Assembly (NCBI GenBank): GCA_002412925.1
Contig: DHVZ01000073.1
Coordinates: 92,897 to 156,896, forward strand
Direction of reading: 5' to 3'
DNA length: 64,000 nucleotides
Origin: Anaerolineales bacterium UBA5195
Lineage (GTDB): Bacteria; Chloroflexota; Anaerolineae; Anaerolineales; Villigracilaceae
This document shows, piece after piece, positions 17,632 to 28,900 of this stretch; position 1 is the stretch's first letter; the number at the start of each line of letters is the position of its first letter. The notes under the pieces were generated by a model. It was not told the DNA's origin, did not search any database, and saw nothing but the letters and a program-made list of their open reading frames with translations. A program made the position numbers and the translations under genes.

Positions 17632-17644
17632 TTCAAATGAAAAG

Positions 17645-18652
17645 TTACTTGATGGGCGGCGCGTAAATCAGGCCACCATTGCTCCAAAGTTCGTTCAGGC
17701 CGCGCGGCAGAACAAAGGCCAGGCCCTTTTCGCCAAAGTAGCGGTTGTAAATTTCACCATAGTTTCCCACAGCGGAAATGGCTATGGCAAGCGAATCGGG
17801 TTTTAACCCCAGGGTGGTATAACCCCAATCGCCTTCTGCGCCTAGCAACATCCGAATGCCGGCATCCTGGCTGGCCTTCATCTCCTCCACGTTGGCAGAG
17901 GTGATGCCATATTCCTCCGCCGAGATCAGGCTCCACATAACAGTTTTGACAATGTCAAGCCACTGGTCGTTGCCAGACGGAACAGCGGGGGTCAGCGGCT
18001 CTTTGGAAATGGTGATATCCAGGATAACGTGCGCAGCCGGGTCTTTAAGACCAGCCCGCGCAGCCGCCAGTTGGGACTTGTCGCTGGTGGCAACATCGCA
18101 GCGGCCTTGCTCATACGCGCCATAAACCGCGGATGTATCTTCAAAAGTGACAGCTTCATACTTCAGGTTGGCATCAGCAAAAGCGGTGGCAAGGTTTTTC
18201 TCGGTGGTCGTGCCAGTGGTCACACACACGGTAGCGCCATCCATATCCTGGAGGGTCTTGATGCCGCTATCGGCGCCCACCAGGAAACCCTGGCCATCAT
18301 AGAACGTGATCCAGGTGAAGTTGCCCCACTCAGCATCGCGCTTGGAAGTCCAGGTCATGTTGCGAGAGACCAGGTCCACTTCACCAGTCTGCAAGACAGG
18401 CCCGCGGTCGGCGGCCGTGATCGGTACGGCCTCAATCTTTTCAGGGGCGCCCAGCACCGCGGCGGCCACTGCCCGGCACAGGTCAATATCGAAACCGATA
18501 TTGCGGCCGTTTGCATCCAGGTAGCCAAAACCGAGCAGTTCCTTGTGGATGCCACAAACCACCTTGCCGCGCTCGCGGACACGGGCAGCGATGGTTCCAT
18601 AGCCCTGTGGTTTTACAGCCGCGGCAGGTTCACCGGGCAACAAACAAATCAC
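17645..18652 (-). CDS. aapJ: General L-amino acid-binding protein (AapJ-like), signal peptide apparently frameshifted
   Basis: Periplasmic-type amino-acid-binding protein (335 residues as read from the GTG at 18652). The mature sequence is clear AapJ/BztA type: 'VRERGKVVCGIHKELLGFGY', 'IGFDIDLCRAVAAAV', 'LVSRNMTWTSKRD', 'FYDGQGFLV', and 'CVTTGTTTEKNLA'. The N-terminus is odd: only 'MICLLPGEPAAAVKPQ' precedes the domain, with no export signal. Adding one base to the A5 run at 18655-18659 (T5 on the coding strand) joins this frame to an upstream frame beginning at 18735 with AGGAG in front. That restores a hydrophobic leader 'MTVVVFYVICLLPGEPAAA'. Either the assembly lost a base or the strain carries a real frameshift. 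The rest of the gene is intact. Confidence 0.9.
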   Translation of the reverse strand: MICLLPGEPAAAVKPQGYGTIAARVRERGKVVCGIHKELLGFGYLDANGRNIGFDIDLCRAVAAAVLGAPEKIEAVPITAADRGPVLQTGEVDLVSRNMTWTSKRDAEWGNFTWITFYDGQGFLVGADSGIKTLQDMDGATVCVTTGTTTEKNLATAFADANLKYEAVTFEDTSAVYGAYEQGRCDVATSDKSQLAAARAGLKDPAAHVILDITISKEPLTPAVPSGNDQWLDIVKTVMWSLISAEEYGITSANVEEMKASQDAGIRMLLGAEGDWGYTTLGLKPDSLAIAISAVGNYGEIYNRYFGEKGLAFVLPRGLNELWSNGGLIYAPPIK

Positions 18653-18735
18653 ATAAAAACAACCACTGTCATTTGCCAGGCCAGGACAGGCCCAGCCAAG
18701 TCATTCTTAGCCGCGAGGCAAGCCGTAACGCGCAT
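18649..18735 (-). other. Probable displaced 5' end of the binding-protein gene
   Basis: An open frame of 28 codons starting at ATG 18735, preceded by AGGAG only two bases away, and ending in TGA at 18649-18651. Its last part reads 'AWQMTVVVFM' and runs into the binding-protein gene in another frame. One added base in the homopolymer fuses the two. Confidence 0.5.
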
Positions 18736-18755
18736 TTCTCCTGGCACCAATCAGG

Positions 18756-18761
18756 TATACT
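18756..18761 (+). promoter_or_regulatory. Candidate -10 for PBP1C, leaderless start
   Basis: TATACT with exactly six bases to the GTG at 18768, and no ribosome site before that codon. No convincing -35. Read on the other strand the same bases (GTATAC) could serve the divergent transporter operon. Confidence 0.35.
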
Positions 18762-18767
18762 TGGATC

Positions 18768-21326
18768 GTGAACCTGTCTGAACACAAACTTGCCCGGAAA
18801 CCCATGAAACCTGGAAGGAAATTCCTGCTTGCACTTCTCGTTTTGGCAGTCACCTCCCTCGGCGGCGTGTTTTTTTACGTTTTCAACGGCTTGCCTGAGA
18901 TTAGATCCATCCCCGAACACCTGAACCAGCCCAGCCTGCGGATTACCGACCGGAACGGACGTCCGCTTTACGAGATTTTGCCGTCCGAGGGCGGGCGGCA
19001 CGCCGTGGTAGCCCTGGAAAATATCCCCGCATGCCTGAAACAGGCCACCATCGCGGTGGAGGACGAAAATTTCTACACCAATCCCGGTGTCGATGCCGTC
19101 GGCATCCTGCGCGCTTTCTGGATCAACCTCCGGGGTGGGGAAACCCTCGCCGGGGGCAGCACGATCACCCAGCAGGTGGCCCGCAACCTGCTGCTGACCG
19201 ACGAACTCGGCCAGCGCAGCCTGCGCCGCAAACTACGTGAAAGCCTCCTGGCCTGGCAGATGTCTCAGTCCTTTTCAAAGGATGAAATTCTGGCCCTCTA
19301 TCTCAACCAGACCTTTTACGGCGGATTTGCCTACGGCGCGGAAGCCGCCGCGCGGACCTATTTCGGCAAACCGGCCTCTGAACTGTTCCTGCCCGAATGC
19401 GCCCTGCTAGCCGGCCTACCGCAGGCCCCGGCGCTCTACAATCCCTTCACCGACCCCGCCGCCGCCAAGAAACGCCAGTCGGTGGTACTCGGGCTGATGG
19501 AAAAGGACGGCTTGATCAGCGCCGCCGAACGCCAGCAGGCCGAACAGGTGCCGCTCAGCTATAACACCGCGCCCTTCCCGATCCGCGCGCCACATTTCGC
19601 CTGGCTGGTCAAGGCCCAGGCAGACAGCTTGTTTACCAGCGGTCAGCTCGACCCGCAGGCCAGCCTGGTCATCCGCACCACGCTCGACCTTAATGCGCAG
19701 GGAATTGCCGAGCAGGCTGTTGCGCGCCAGATCGCCAAATTCAAGGCTGACGGGGGACTGGATCACCACGTCAATAATGCGGCGGTGGTCGTTTTGGATG
19801 TAAAGAATGGGGAAATCCTGGCCCTGGTGGGCAGCGCGGATTATTTCAACGAGTCGATCGCCGGAGCCTTGAACATGGCGACCACGCCCCGCCAGCCGGG
19901 TTCCGCTTTCAAGCCGTTTATTTACGCTGAGGCTTTCAACCCCGCACACCGTCCTGCGTTCGGTGCAGGGCAAACCGCGGGGCAAGCCCCGCAAAAAGCT
20001 TCGCCGTGGACGGCCGCCACTCCAATCATGGACGTGGAAACCGCCTTCCCCACCCACGACAGCAGCGTTTACATCCCCCAGAACTATGACGAGCGCGAAC
20101 ACGGCCTGGTCCCGGCCCGCACGGCACTGGGATCGTCGCTGAATATCCCGGCGGTGGCCGCGCTCCAGAAAGTGGGTCTGCCCGAGATGGTCAACCTAGC
20201 CGGGCAGCTGGGCATCACCACCCTCGGCGACCCGGACGAATACGATCTCTCCCTGGCCCTGGGCGGCGGACAGATGAGCCTGCTCGAACTGACCGGCGCT
20301 TACGCCACGCTCGCTAATCATGGCTATTTCCCCGGTCATTACGCCATCCTCGACATCCGCGATGCTGATGGAAACTTGCTCTACACCCAGGAAAAAACCC
20401 CGCAGACGCAGGTTTTCGACCCGCGTGTGGCCTGGCTGGTCAGCGACATTCTGAACGACGACAACGCCCGCCTGATCGGCTTTGGCCGGAACAGCACCCT
20501 GCGCCTCGACCGCCCGGCAGCGGTCAAGACCGGCACCACCACCAATTTTCACGATAACTGGACGGTCGGTTATACCCCCGCCAACCCCGCGGGACAAGCC
20601 CCCAGCCTGGTGGTCGGTGTCTGGGTTGGGAACAGCGATTACCAGGCCATGCGCGAGGTCAACGGGCTGACTGGCGCGGCCCCGATCTGGGCGGCAACGA
20701 TCCGCGCGCTCTTGCAGGGCAAGCCAGAAGAAGAGTTCCTGCGCCCGGAGGGATTGACCCAGGCCAAAGTCTGCACTTATTCGGGCCTGCTGCCCACGCC
20801 CTTCTGCGACAAAACCCACACGGAATGGTTCATCGACGGTACCCAGCCCACCCAGCCCGATAACATTTATCAGCAAGTCTTCATCGATACCGCCACCGGC
20901 CAACTGGCAGACTATTCCACCCCTGCAGAGCGCCGCCAGCCGCAGATCGTGCTCGACCTGCCCGCCCCGCTCCAGCGCTGGGCGCATTCCCAGGGCCTGC
21001 AACTGCTCTCAGATTTTTCGAATGAAACCTCCAAAACCGGTTCCGCCGCCCTAACCCTGACCTCCCCGCAATCCGGTTCCAGCTACCGGCTCTCAGACCA
21101 GACGGCTCTTTCGGCGCAGCAAATCCCGGTCGAAATCCTGGCCGGGACCGGCGTGACTCACATCACCCTCTGGGTCGATGGACAGCGGTTCGCCGCCTTC
21201 GAGTCCGCGCCCTTCCGGCTCTGGTGGCCGCTGACGGAGGGCGCGCATGAATTCCAGGCGCATGGGGTGGATGGAAATGGGGAGACAGTGATCAGTAACG
21301 TGGTGGAGATTATGGTGACGAAGTAG
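18768..21326 (+). CDS. pbpC: Penicillin-binding protein 1C (bifunctional glycosyltransferase/transpeptidase)
   Basis: Class A PBP of 852 residues building peptidoglycan outside the membrane. One N-terminal membrane anchor (~residues 19-40). The GT51 glycosyltransferase domain has catalytic Glu98-Asp99 in 'ATIAVEDENFY' and 'GGSTITQQVARNLLL'. The transpeptidase has Ser379-Ala-Phe-Lys382 ('QPGSAFKPF'), 'LGSSLNIPA' as SxN, and Lys587-Thr-Gly ('AVKTGTTTNF'). A C-terminal BiPBP_C-type beta domain (about 764-850, 'VTHITLWVDGQRF') marks the PBP1C subgroup. The GTG at 18768 is used; the ATG at 18804 would also retain the anchor. It stands alone, divergent from the amino-acid importer. Confidence 0.95.
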   Translation: MNLSEHKLARKPMKPGRKFLLALLVLAVTSLGGVFFYVFNGLPEIRSIPEHLNQPSLRITDRNGRPLYEILPSEGGRHAVVALENIPACLKQATIAVEDENFYTNPGVDAVGILRAFWINLRGGETLAGGSTITQQVARNLLLTDELGQRSLRRKLRESLLAWQMSQSFSKDEILALYLNQTFYGGFAYGAEAAARTYFGKPASELFLPECALLAGLPQAPALYNPFTDPAAAKKRQSVVLGLMEKDGLISAAERQQAEQVPLSYNTAPFPIRAPHFAWLVKAQADSLFTSGQLDPQASLVIRTTLDLNAQGIAEQAVARQIAKFKADGGLDHHVNNAAVVVLDVKNGEILALVGSADYFNESIAGALNMATTPRQPGSAFKPFIYAEAFNPAHRPAFGAGQTAGQAPQKASPWTAATPIMDVETAFPTHDSSVYIPQNYDEREHGLVPARTALGSSLNIPAVAALQKVGLPEMVNLAGQLGITTLGDPDEYDLSLALGGGQMSLLELTGAYATLANHGYFPGHYAILDIRDADGNLLYTQEKTPQTQVFDPRVAWLVSDILNDDNARLIGFGRNSTLRLDRPAAVKTGTTTNFHDNWTVGYTPANPAGQAPSLVVGVWVGNSDYQAMREVNGLTGAAPIWAATIRALLQGKPEEEFLRPEGLTQAKVCTYSGLLPTPFCDKTHTEWFIDGTQPTQPDNIYQQVFIDTATGQLADYSTPAERRQPQIVLDLPAPLQRWAHSQGLQLLSDFSNETSKTGSAALTLTSPQSGSSYRLSDQTALSAQQIPVEILAGTGVTHITLWVDGQRFAAFESAPFRLWWPLTEGAHEFQAHGVDGNGETVISNVVEIMVTK

Positions 21327-21379
21327 ATAAAGTGAAGTCACTTACTTCTCACTTCTACCTATTCACTACTCACTTCCTT

Positions 21380-21880
21380 CTACCCGGGTTGCTTGATATA
21401 TCTCCAGATGCGATCCAATCCAAAGATGACCAGGGCTACAAAAAGCAGTAAGATCACAAAAGGAAGCTGGAAATGCAGCCAACGACCAAGGAACGTCACC
21501 AATAATCCAAAACCCAGCGCCAGGGCCAGGGATTGAAGGTGCCTGCTTTCATAGCGCCGGGTTTGCTTATTCAAAGTATCGCCTTTCAAGGCAGCCTCCA
21601 ACAGGATCAGATCCCAGACCGCCAGCGCAACCCCTGAACCCAAAAGCATCAAGACGGGCGAAGCTCCAGCCAAAAGCCCGGCTACCGCCAAACAGACCGC
21701 GGCCACTAAACAAATCTGCGGCAGCCACAAGGCCGGGTCTTTTCTGGCATACAACCAGGCCAAACCTGTGATGAGCGTCAGCGCAGCTCCGGCCCATTGT
21801 CCAGCGATCAGGTATCCGGCAGCCAGGCAAAAGGTCGAAAAAGCCAGGCAGGCAAAAAAGAAAATCTGTCGAAGGGTCAT
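21380..21880 (-). CDS. Hypothetical membrane protein of the MoxR/DUF58 cluster
   Basis: About 166 residues with four to five hydrophobic segments (around 9-28, 32-45, 57-95 and 118-158) and a basic patch 'KQTRRYESRHLQ' between the two halves. No family recognised. It is the last gene of the cluster and starts 15 bases after the DUF58 stop. The start could be ATG 21880 or the TTG directly before it (21883), which has better spacing from GGAG. By context it may be a membrane partner of the DUF58/MoxR system. Confidence 0.7.
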   Translation of the reverse strand: MTLRQIFFFACLAFSTFCLAAGYLIAGQWAGAALTLITGLAWLYARKDPALWLPQICLVAAVCLAVAGLLAGASPVLMLLGSGVALAVWDLILLEAALKGDTLNKQTRRYESRHLQSLALALGFGLLVTFLGRWLHFQLPFVILLLFVALVIFGLDRIWRYIKQPG

Positions 21881-21895
21881 CAAAGGCAGAGCTCC

Positions 21896-23171
21896 TTACT
21901 GTTCCCGCTGCCCGCGCGAACGGCTCAGGGCGTTGCGCACCAACGGGAACAAGGGCTGTCTGACCTGCCAATCGATGACCGGGATGTGCAGTTGGGCAAT
22001 ACTCTTCAGCCGCAGGCAGCGCTCGAGGCGGGTGGCCCGGATTGCCAATTGGCTGGTGAGGTCCTGCGCCAGGGTCTGGCCGGCAAAGTCAAGCGGGTCC
22101 GGGCAGATCAATAACGCCTGGTAGCCATAGGCGCGCAGGCGCCGGAAGAGCGAAAAATCCGAGGAGGTCAGCGGGCTGATGATAATAACCAAGGCATGGT
22201 TTGGAAACATGCGGATGGGGATGAAATCGAGGTTGGTATACGCCCGCTTGCCCGTCCCGACCCTGGCTTTCGACAGGCAACCCAACAGGCGGTGAAGCTG
22301 TGTCTTTCCATAACCGGGGAAAACATTCAGCATGGTCCCCCCAAAAACAAGCAGGCTGACACGATCGCCCTGATGCAAAAAAGTCTCTGCCAGCGAGGCG
22401 GTCGCCCCCACACAGGCTTCGAAGAAGCTCTCTTCACCGAGGCGCAGGTCGACACCCTGGCGCGCATCCAGGATTAACCCTATCTCGGCAATTTCCTCCT
22501 GCTCGAACTCCTTGGTGAAAAATTTGCGCGGATGGCGGGCCGTCAAACGCCAGTCGAGCGAGCGCAACGGATCCCCCGGGTGATATTCGCGGATCCCGAA
22601 AAAGTCGGTCCCGTTGCCGCCCAGGCGGGCCGGGATTGAACCCGGAGAATGCACAGTATTGCGCGGTCGGATGGGAATGGCCTTGAACTTTTTGAGCCGC
22701 GGCCGGATCTGGATCATCGCCTCCGCCGGCAGGGACAGCTCAGTTTCAATCAGGCCAAGAGGGTCGCTAACCACTGTTTTAATGGACTTCCAGACAAAAT
22801 CCCCTCGGGCTGCCGTAAACGTATATTTCAACTCGGTGGATTCTCCCGCCTGTAACGTCACCCAGCGACTGAGTTCATCAGCGCTGATTTTCATTTCCGG
22901 CTGGGCTGTTTCAGCGATGAAGCAACTGACCTCCTCTGCGGCCATGTTTTGGACGGTCAGGCACACCTCAATCGCTGTGCTGCCATTTGAGCGAGTCTGT
23001 TCCAGGGTGCGCGTTGCGCTCAAGCAGACCTTCTCGGAAGGCGGCGTTTGGAGGAGGCCCAGCCCCAGATAAGCCAGGAATGGCAGCAGCATCCAGGCAA
23101 TCTCTCCATTGCGCGTGATCAGGGCCGCGATCAGCAAACAGAAGATGAGCAGACCAACAACCAGGGTTTTG

Positions 23172-23179
<8 letters not shown>
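21896..23179 (-). CDS. DUF58 domain protein
   Basis: Membrane-anchored DUF58 protein, 427 residues from the ATG at 23179. Two short hydrophobic segments near the N-terminus ('LVVGLLIFCLLIAALI', 'MLLPFLAYLGLGLL') are followed by a beta-rich part and the diagnostic DUF58 block 'REYHPGDPLRSLDWRLTAR' with 'KEFEQEE'. A von Willebrand-A-like region then begins at 'IGLILDARQGVDLRLGEES'. DUF58 proteins regularly pair with MoxR ATPases, and the start overlaps the MoxR stop by eight bases here. Proposed roles are in assembly or maturation of membrane or exported complexes; none can be assigned. Confidence 0.93.
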
Positions 23180-24132
<953 letters not shown>

Positions 24133-24161
<29 letters not shown>

Positions 24162-24801
24162 TTTTTATCTCCAGTTCGGTTTCCATGAAACTGAGCACTT
24201 CTTCGATCATCCGGTTATGTTCCACGGTTTCCTGGCCGGTCAGGCGCTGGATCCACTTCTGGGGAGCCATCCGAAGAAACTGGATGCGCTTTCCCAAAGA
24301 GCGTTTCGTCTCTTTGGGCTCTTCGAAAAACAAATAGGTGTGGATCTGTTCCGGAAGGGGTAGCCCGCCCTGTTGCAAAGCCTCGTATAACCTGAAGTTG
24401 GCTGTGGTATGCTGCTGGGTGGCAAAAAACGCGATCAACAGGCGCACGAGTTCCCGTTTCAGGGTCTTTTCTTCCAGAAGCTGCTGATCGGTAAAGGTAA
24501 AAAGATTGCGCCAATATCCAATGGCTTTCAGGGTTGAATTCGAATCCTGAGAGTCATCGGTCTCACCGGCGCTCGGCTGCTGGGGCAGGAAGCGGTAGAT
24601 GAAAAATGCCGCAATGAAAATGATTACGCCCCAGTAATATTTTTGATCGATGCTCAGGACCAGGATCCGTAAGAGCAGCCAGACCACAATTGAAATTGGC
24701 TGAATGATTTCATTCAGGATAAACGGCCAAAAAAGAATCCCCACCAGCAAGCCGGCGAAGACAAAAAAGCTGAAAATGACCAGGCGCCGCGAGAGTATCA
24801 C
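24133..24801 (-). CDS. Hypothetical membrane protein upstream of moxR
   Basis: About 222 residues with three hydrophobic segments in the first 80 ('LVIFSFFVFAGLLVGILFW', 'ISIVVWLLLRILVL', 'YWGVIIFIAAFFIYRFL') and a soluble charged C-terminal region. The GTG at 24801 is chosen because it lies one base after the DUF4129 stop with GAGGG upstream; a longer frame to 24915 lies entirely inside the DUF4129 gene. No family recognised. In such clusters this slot is often held by a second DUF4129-like or transglutaminase-associated protein. It may be a structural partner. Confidence 0.7.
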
Positions 24802-24802
24802 T

Positions 24803-25666
24803 TTAATCCGCCCTCTGGGCCTGGCGGCTGTACAACATGATGGCCTCCAGGCAGTGGATGGCTTTCTGCTCATCTGCCGGGTTGGGCTGCCAGTTGCCAT
24901 AACGCACGGCTTCAAAAAGTTGGGTCAACTGGTGGATGGGAGCCTGAGGGACGCCAACGCCCTCCAATAGTTTTTCGAACTCCCTGGGGGTCATAAACTC
25001 TTCTCGTTCAAGCCCCTGTTCTTTTTCCAGCGCCAGGCTCATTTGCCGGTAGCACTTGACAACCACATCCTTCAAATCCAGGCCGGTCTTGAGCGCCTGC
25101 CAGGCTTTTTCGGCTTCCAGCCCGACCACATCCAGGGTCGAAGGAGGTTTGGAAGCTGAAAGCAAGATCCAGCCCCCGAGCAAGAGCGTGATGATCAGCA
25201 GGCCAATCCCGACCAACCAGATCACAAGCGGGGGCACCGGCCCAAGGGGCGCAGTGGCTGGCGGCGTGGCGGTCGGGAGGGACAAATCCATTGGGCTAAT
25301 ACTGCTGGATTTTGGCAGCAGCATGATCAGGAAGATGACGCTCAGGGCCATCAAACTGATGGTCAACATCGAGGGGATAAAACTCGTGAGAAATTTCCAA
25401 TCCGTGCCTTTGAACAGCCGATAGAGCACATACAGCATTGATCCGGTCAGGATCAGGGCAAAAAAAATCAGGATGAATTTACTGATCGAGATCACCGCAA
25501 ACGCTTCTTCCTCGACCGGCGCAACCACCACCCGGCTATTCTCAAACCGGGGAAGCGGCATCCCGGGTTGGAGTTCCAGTTGGGGCAGGCTGGCTGCAAT
25601 CATCACGGTGAGGAGCATCACCAGCCCAAGAAGAAGAAGCGTTTTTTGCTTTGTACTGCCTGTCAT
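24803..25666 (-). CDS. DUF4129 domain membrane protein
   Basis: First gene of the MoxR/DUF58 cluster, 287 residues. Three membrane segments (about 8-28, 62-82, 98-118), a Pro/Ala/Thr linker, a fourth segment around residues 145-170, then a cytoplasmic C-terminal DUF4129 domain. That domain shows 'VVVKCYRQMSLALEKEQGL', 'MTPREFEKLLE' and 'LTQLFEAVRYG'. DUF4129 is found as the C-terminal domain of transglutaminase-like membrane proteins next to MoxR and DUF58, but the transglutaminase part is absent here. ATG at 25666. Confidence 0.85.
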   Translation of the reverse strand: MTGSTKQKTLLLLGLVMLLTVMIAASLPQLELQPGMPLPRFENSRVVVAPVEEEAFAVISISKFILIFFALILTGSMLYVLYRLFKGTDWKFLTSFIPSMLTISLMALSVIFLIMLLPKSSSISPMDLSLPTATPPATAPLGPVPPLVIWLVGIGLLIITLLLGGWILLSASKPPSTLDVVGLEAEKAWQALKTGLDLKDVVVKCYRQMSLALEKEQGLEREEFMTPREFEKLLEGVGVPQAPIHQLTQLFEAVRYGNWQPNPADEQKAIHCLEAIMLYSRQAQRAD

Positions 25667-25942
25667 TTTGTGTAAATTCCCGTTTTCACAATAACTCGAT
25701 TAATTGTACATCAGTCCAATGAATTACTGAGTCAAAAAAAATATCGATGTGTTTCAAAAATCCCCGCTGATGCCCTGGCCGGGACAGGCCTGCCCCCATC
25801 ACTTTCTGCGTGGCCTGACAGCAGTTCGCCGCTACAAAAACAGGTACACCGACCCCCACCCGGCCTCCCCCAAATTCCAAAAAGCGGAATTTGGGGGAGG
25901 GGGATAACTGATTACTAATTACTGTTCACTGATCACTGCACT
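25667..25942. other. Intergenic region with a palindromic repeat
   Basis: 276 bases between the macroglobulin-like gene and the DUF4129 operon, both on the minus strand. I see no gene. It holds the perfect hairpin at 25864-25900 and CCGGGACAGGCCTG-like short palindromes, plus what must be the promoter of the DUF4129 operon, which I could not pin down. Confidence 0.6.
25864..25900. repeat. Perfect 15-bp palindromic repeat (CCTCCCCCAAATTCC type)
   Basis: CCTCCCCCAAATTCC and its exact complement, separated by AAAAAGC. A diverged relative (CCTCCCCTAAATCCC ... GGGAAAATTTGGGAGAGG) lies at 41544-41605, so this is a dispersed family rather than a gene-specific terminator, although it sits 43 bases after the macroglobulin-like stop. 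Confidence 0.75.
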
Positions 25943-28900
25943 TCACGGCTTTACCACAAAGACACTCCCCGCGCTCCTTCCCGAGACATCCGGGAAGTAG
26001 AACTCCTTGGCCGTCACCGGCAGAACGCGGAACTCCCCGGCGCTGCTGGCTCGGGCAATGTAGGTGATCGTGTACGTCCCGGCGGGCAGGTAATCGGCGG
26101 ACATGACCAGCTTGTCGTCGTAGATTTGTTTGTAGTAGAAATACCACCAGCCCCAGCCGTAGCGGTTGTAATCCTCCGGCTGGTAGGTCTCCGGCACCTG
26201 GGCCGAAGTTTGCAGCGAGGCATCGACCGCTTCAAGACCGGCGGGTAGGGGATCGTCGATCACCAGGTAATGCAGGCTCTCGGGCACAACCAGCGTCAGG
26301 CGCACCTGCACCAGGTCCCCGCGCTGCGCTGTGGTGATCGGGGTCTGCGGGTCATCGACCTTGAAATACTGGCGGGTGACGAGAATCCCCTGGTCGAGCG
26401 CCTGGATGTCTTTGACCGGCAGGGAATAATCCATGTAGGCGGTGTAATAGAGCACGCCGGGTCCCTCGCCGCGCGTCAGCACCAGGTAATTGGACTCGTT
26501 GGCCAACAGCTGCTCGACGCCCACTTTCAAGAGGGTTGTCTCGAGCAAATTATCTTTGCTGGCCAGTTTGCTCTCGAGCAGATTCCCATTCAAGCCCAGG
26601 GCGTACGGGTAGCTGGTCTCGAACTCCTGCGAGAGCGTCAGCCAGTTGGTCAGCGCCATCAGCGACCAGGAGGTTTCCTGGGTCGAATACCAGTGGCTCC
26701 CGCTGCGATGTTTCATCAACCAGCGGACGCCATCGGCGATCAGCGGGTTCCCGGGATCGACCTGGATGAGCGCATTCAGCACAATCGCGGTCGTGCGCAC
26801 GTCGGTGTTCCAGTTCCAGTAGTCAGTCTCTTTTTCGTTCCACCAGGCCCCCGCCGCCGACTTGGCCACCGCGTTGTTGAGCGTCGCAAGCAAGTCCTGG
26901 ATGCGCGGGTCGTTCGCCTCGGCCAGGTAAACGGACTGTAACAAGAAGGCTTTGGCGTACAAAGCCAGGTTATTGTCATAGGTCAGCAGTTCCATGACCT
27001 TGCCCTGGTTGGGCTGACCGCCGCGCGCCAGGGCGTAGAGCATGAAAGCGGCCTGGTTTTTCCGCCAGCCATCCATTGTTTGCGTGATGCTCGGCAGGTT
27101 ATCGTCCAGGTAGGCCAGGCCGCGCTGCAAGACAATCTCCGAAACGGTGTAACCCGATTCGCGCGCCTCGACCAGCCCCAGGATGACATAGGCTGTCGTC
27201 GTTGGCGAGCTTTCGCTGCCGGGCCACAAGCCCCAGCCGCCGTCGCCATTCTGGTTGTTGTTGATCCGCTGCAAGGCCGGGCGCACCTGTTCGTCGAGCG
27301 AGGTTTGCAGGCCGCTGGAAGTTTTCCCGGCCAGGGTCAGCGCGCGGACCGAGATCAGGTTCGGCAGGAAGCGCGAGACCGTCTGCTCCATGCACAGGTA
27401 GGGATAATCCTTCAGGTAGGTCAGGCCGTCGGTCATCGAAGCGGCCAGCGAGGGCGAAGTCTCCACGATCAGGTTTGCATCCAGGTAATCGAGCGACTGC
27501 GGCAGGAGCACGGCTTCGGTGACGGAACCCTTCCCGCGCAGCGCGCCGGAGCTGCCGACCGTCTCGGTGACATGAAAGGTCAGGACGGGAATCCCGTTCC
27601 CGGGGAGCGTACCCAGGGTCGGCTGGGTCGCGTCACTGTAGCCGCCGCCCGCTGCTTCGGCGGTCAAATCCACCCGTTTGGCGTCCGGCTTGACAGTCAC
27701 GTCCCAGGTCAGATACGCCTGCTGTTTGGAAGGCACTTCGATCGTCTGGGTCTCAGCCGATTGCAGGGTCACGCCTTCGGCTTTCAACTTCACCGTGGCG
27801 GTCATGGCTGCGCCGGTATTGTTGTGCACCACCGCGCCGATCCGCACCTGGTCATCGACCACCAAGAAGCGCGGTGTTTGGAGTTGGACATACATCGGGC
27901 GGTTGCTGATGATCTCGTGCGAGATCTCGCCCACGCGCGTGTCGTCGGTGACAGCCCGCGCGGTCATCCGCCAGGTGGTCAGGTTATCGGGCAGGGTCAC
28001 TTTGACCTGCGCCAAGCCATCCTCGCCGGTCAGCGCCTGCGCCTGCCAGAAAGCCGTGTCCTTGAAATTCCCACGGACGGTGATGATGCCCGCGCCTTCA
28101 CCTTTTTCACTCCCGCCGCCCGAACCGCTGCGCTCGCCGGTCGGCATGGTTTCCTGGAACTTGGTGTTGAAGTCTTCGGCATTCAGCACAATCCCGCTGG
28201 CGGTCGTCACGCTCAGGCCGCGTTCCGGGTAAAAAGCCGAGAGCAGCGGCTGGCTGTTCGTGGGGGCCAGCGCCAGGACGGCCTTATCCACCAGCGCAAG
28301 CGAGACATCCGCCCGCACCGGCTTGCCCGCCAGATCTTTGGTCGTGACCGTGTAAGTGACAGTCTCACCCGGCTTGGATTCCTTTTTATCACTCTCCAGG
28401 CTGACGTTGATCTGCTGCTGGCTCGGGTTGACGTCGATGCGTTTCATCCCGACCTTGAAATCCGCCGGAGACTTGCCTTCCGCGCCCTTGACAACCACCA
28501 CCGAAACGTACATGACCGGGGCCATCTCCTTGGTGATCGGCAGTTCGTAGACACTGCTGTTGGTTGCAAGTTTGATAACCTTCTTCTCATAAATGTGGCC
28601 GCGTTCCACCGTTACGAGGGCATAGTTTTCGCCTTCGAAAGGCTGGGCAATCAGGATTTTGGCCGTTTCGCCGGGGTTATAAGCGTCTTGATCGAGCACC
28701 AGGTCGAAGGAACGGTCGTTGGTCTGTTTCCAGGGAACATACGCCTGGCTGGTGACCCACAGGTAGGTGGAGGCTTTGCTCGGCCGACCCTGGTCATCCT
28801 TTGCCGTCACAATCGCCTTATATTCGCCTCCGCCGGGCGGCGTGAACGCGACGCTTGCCAGACCATTTTCATCCGTCGTGGCCGCGGCGCTGCCCGCGGC

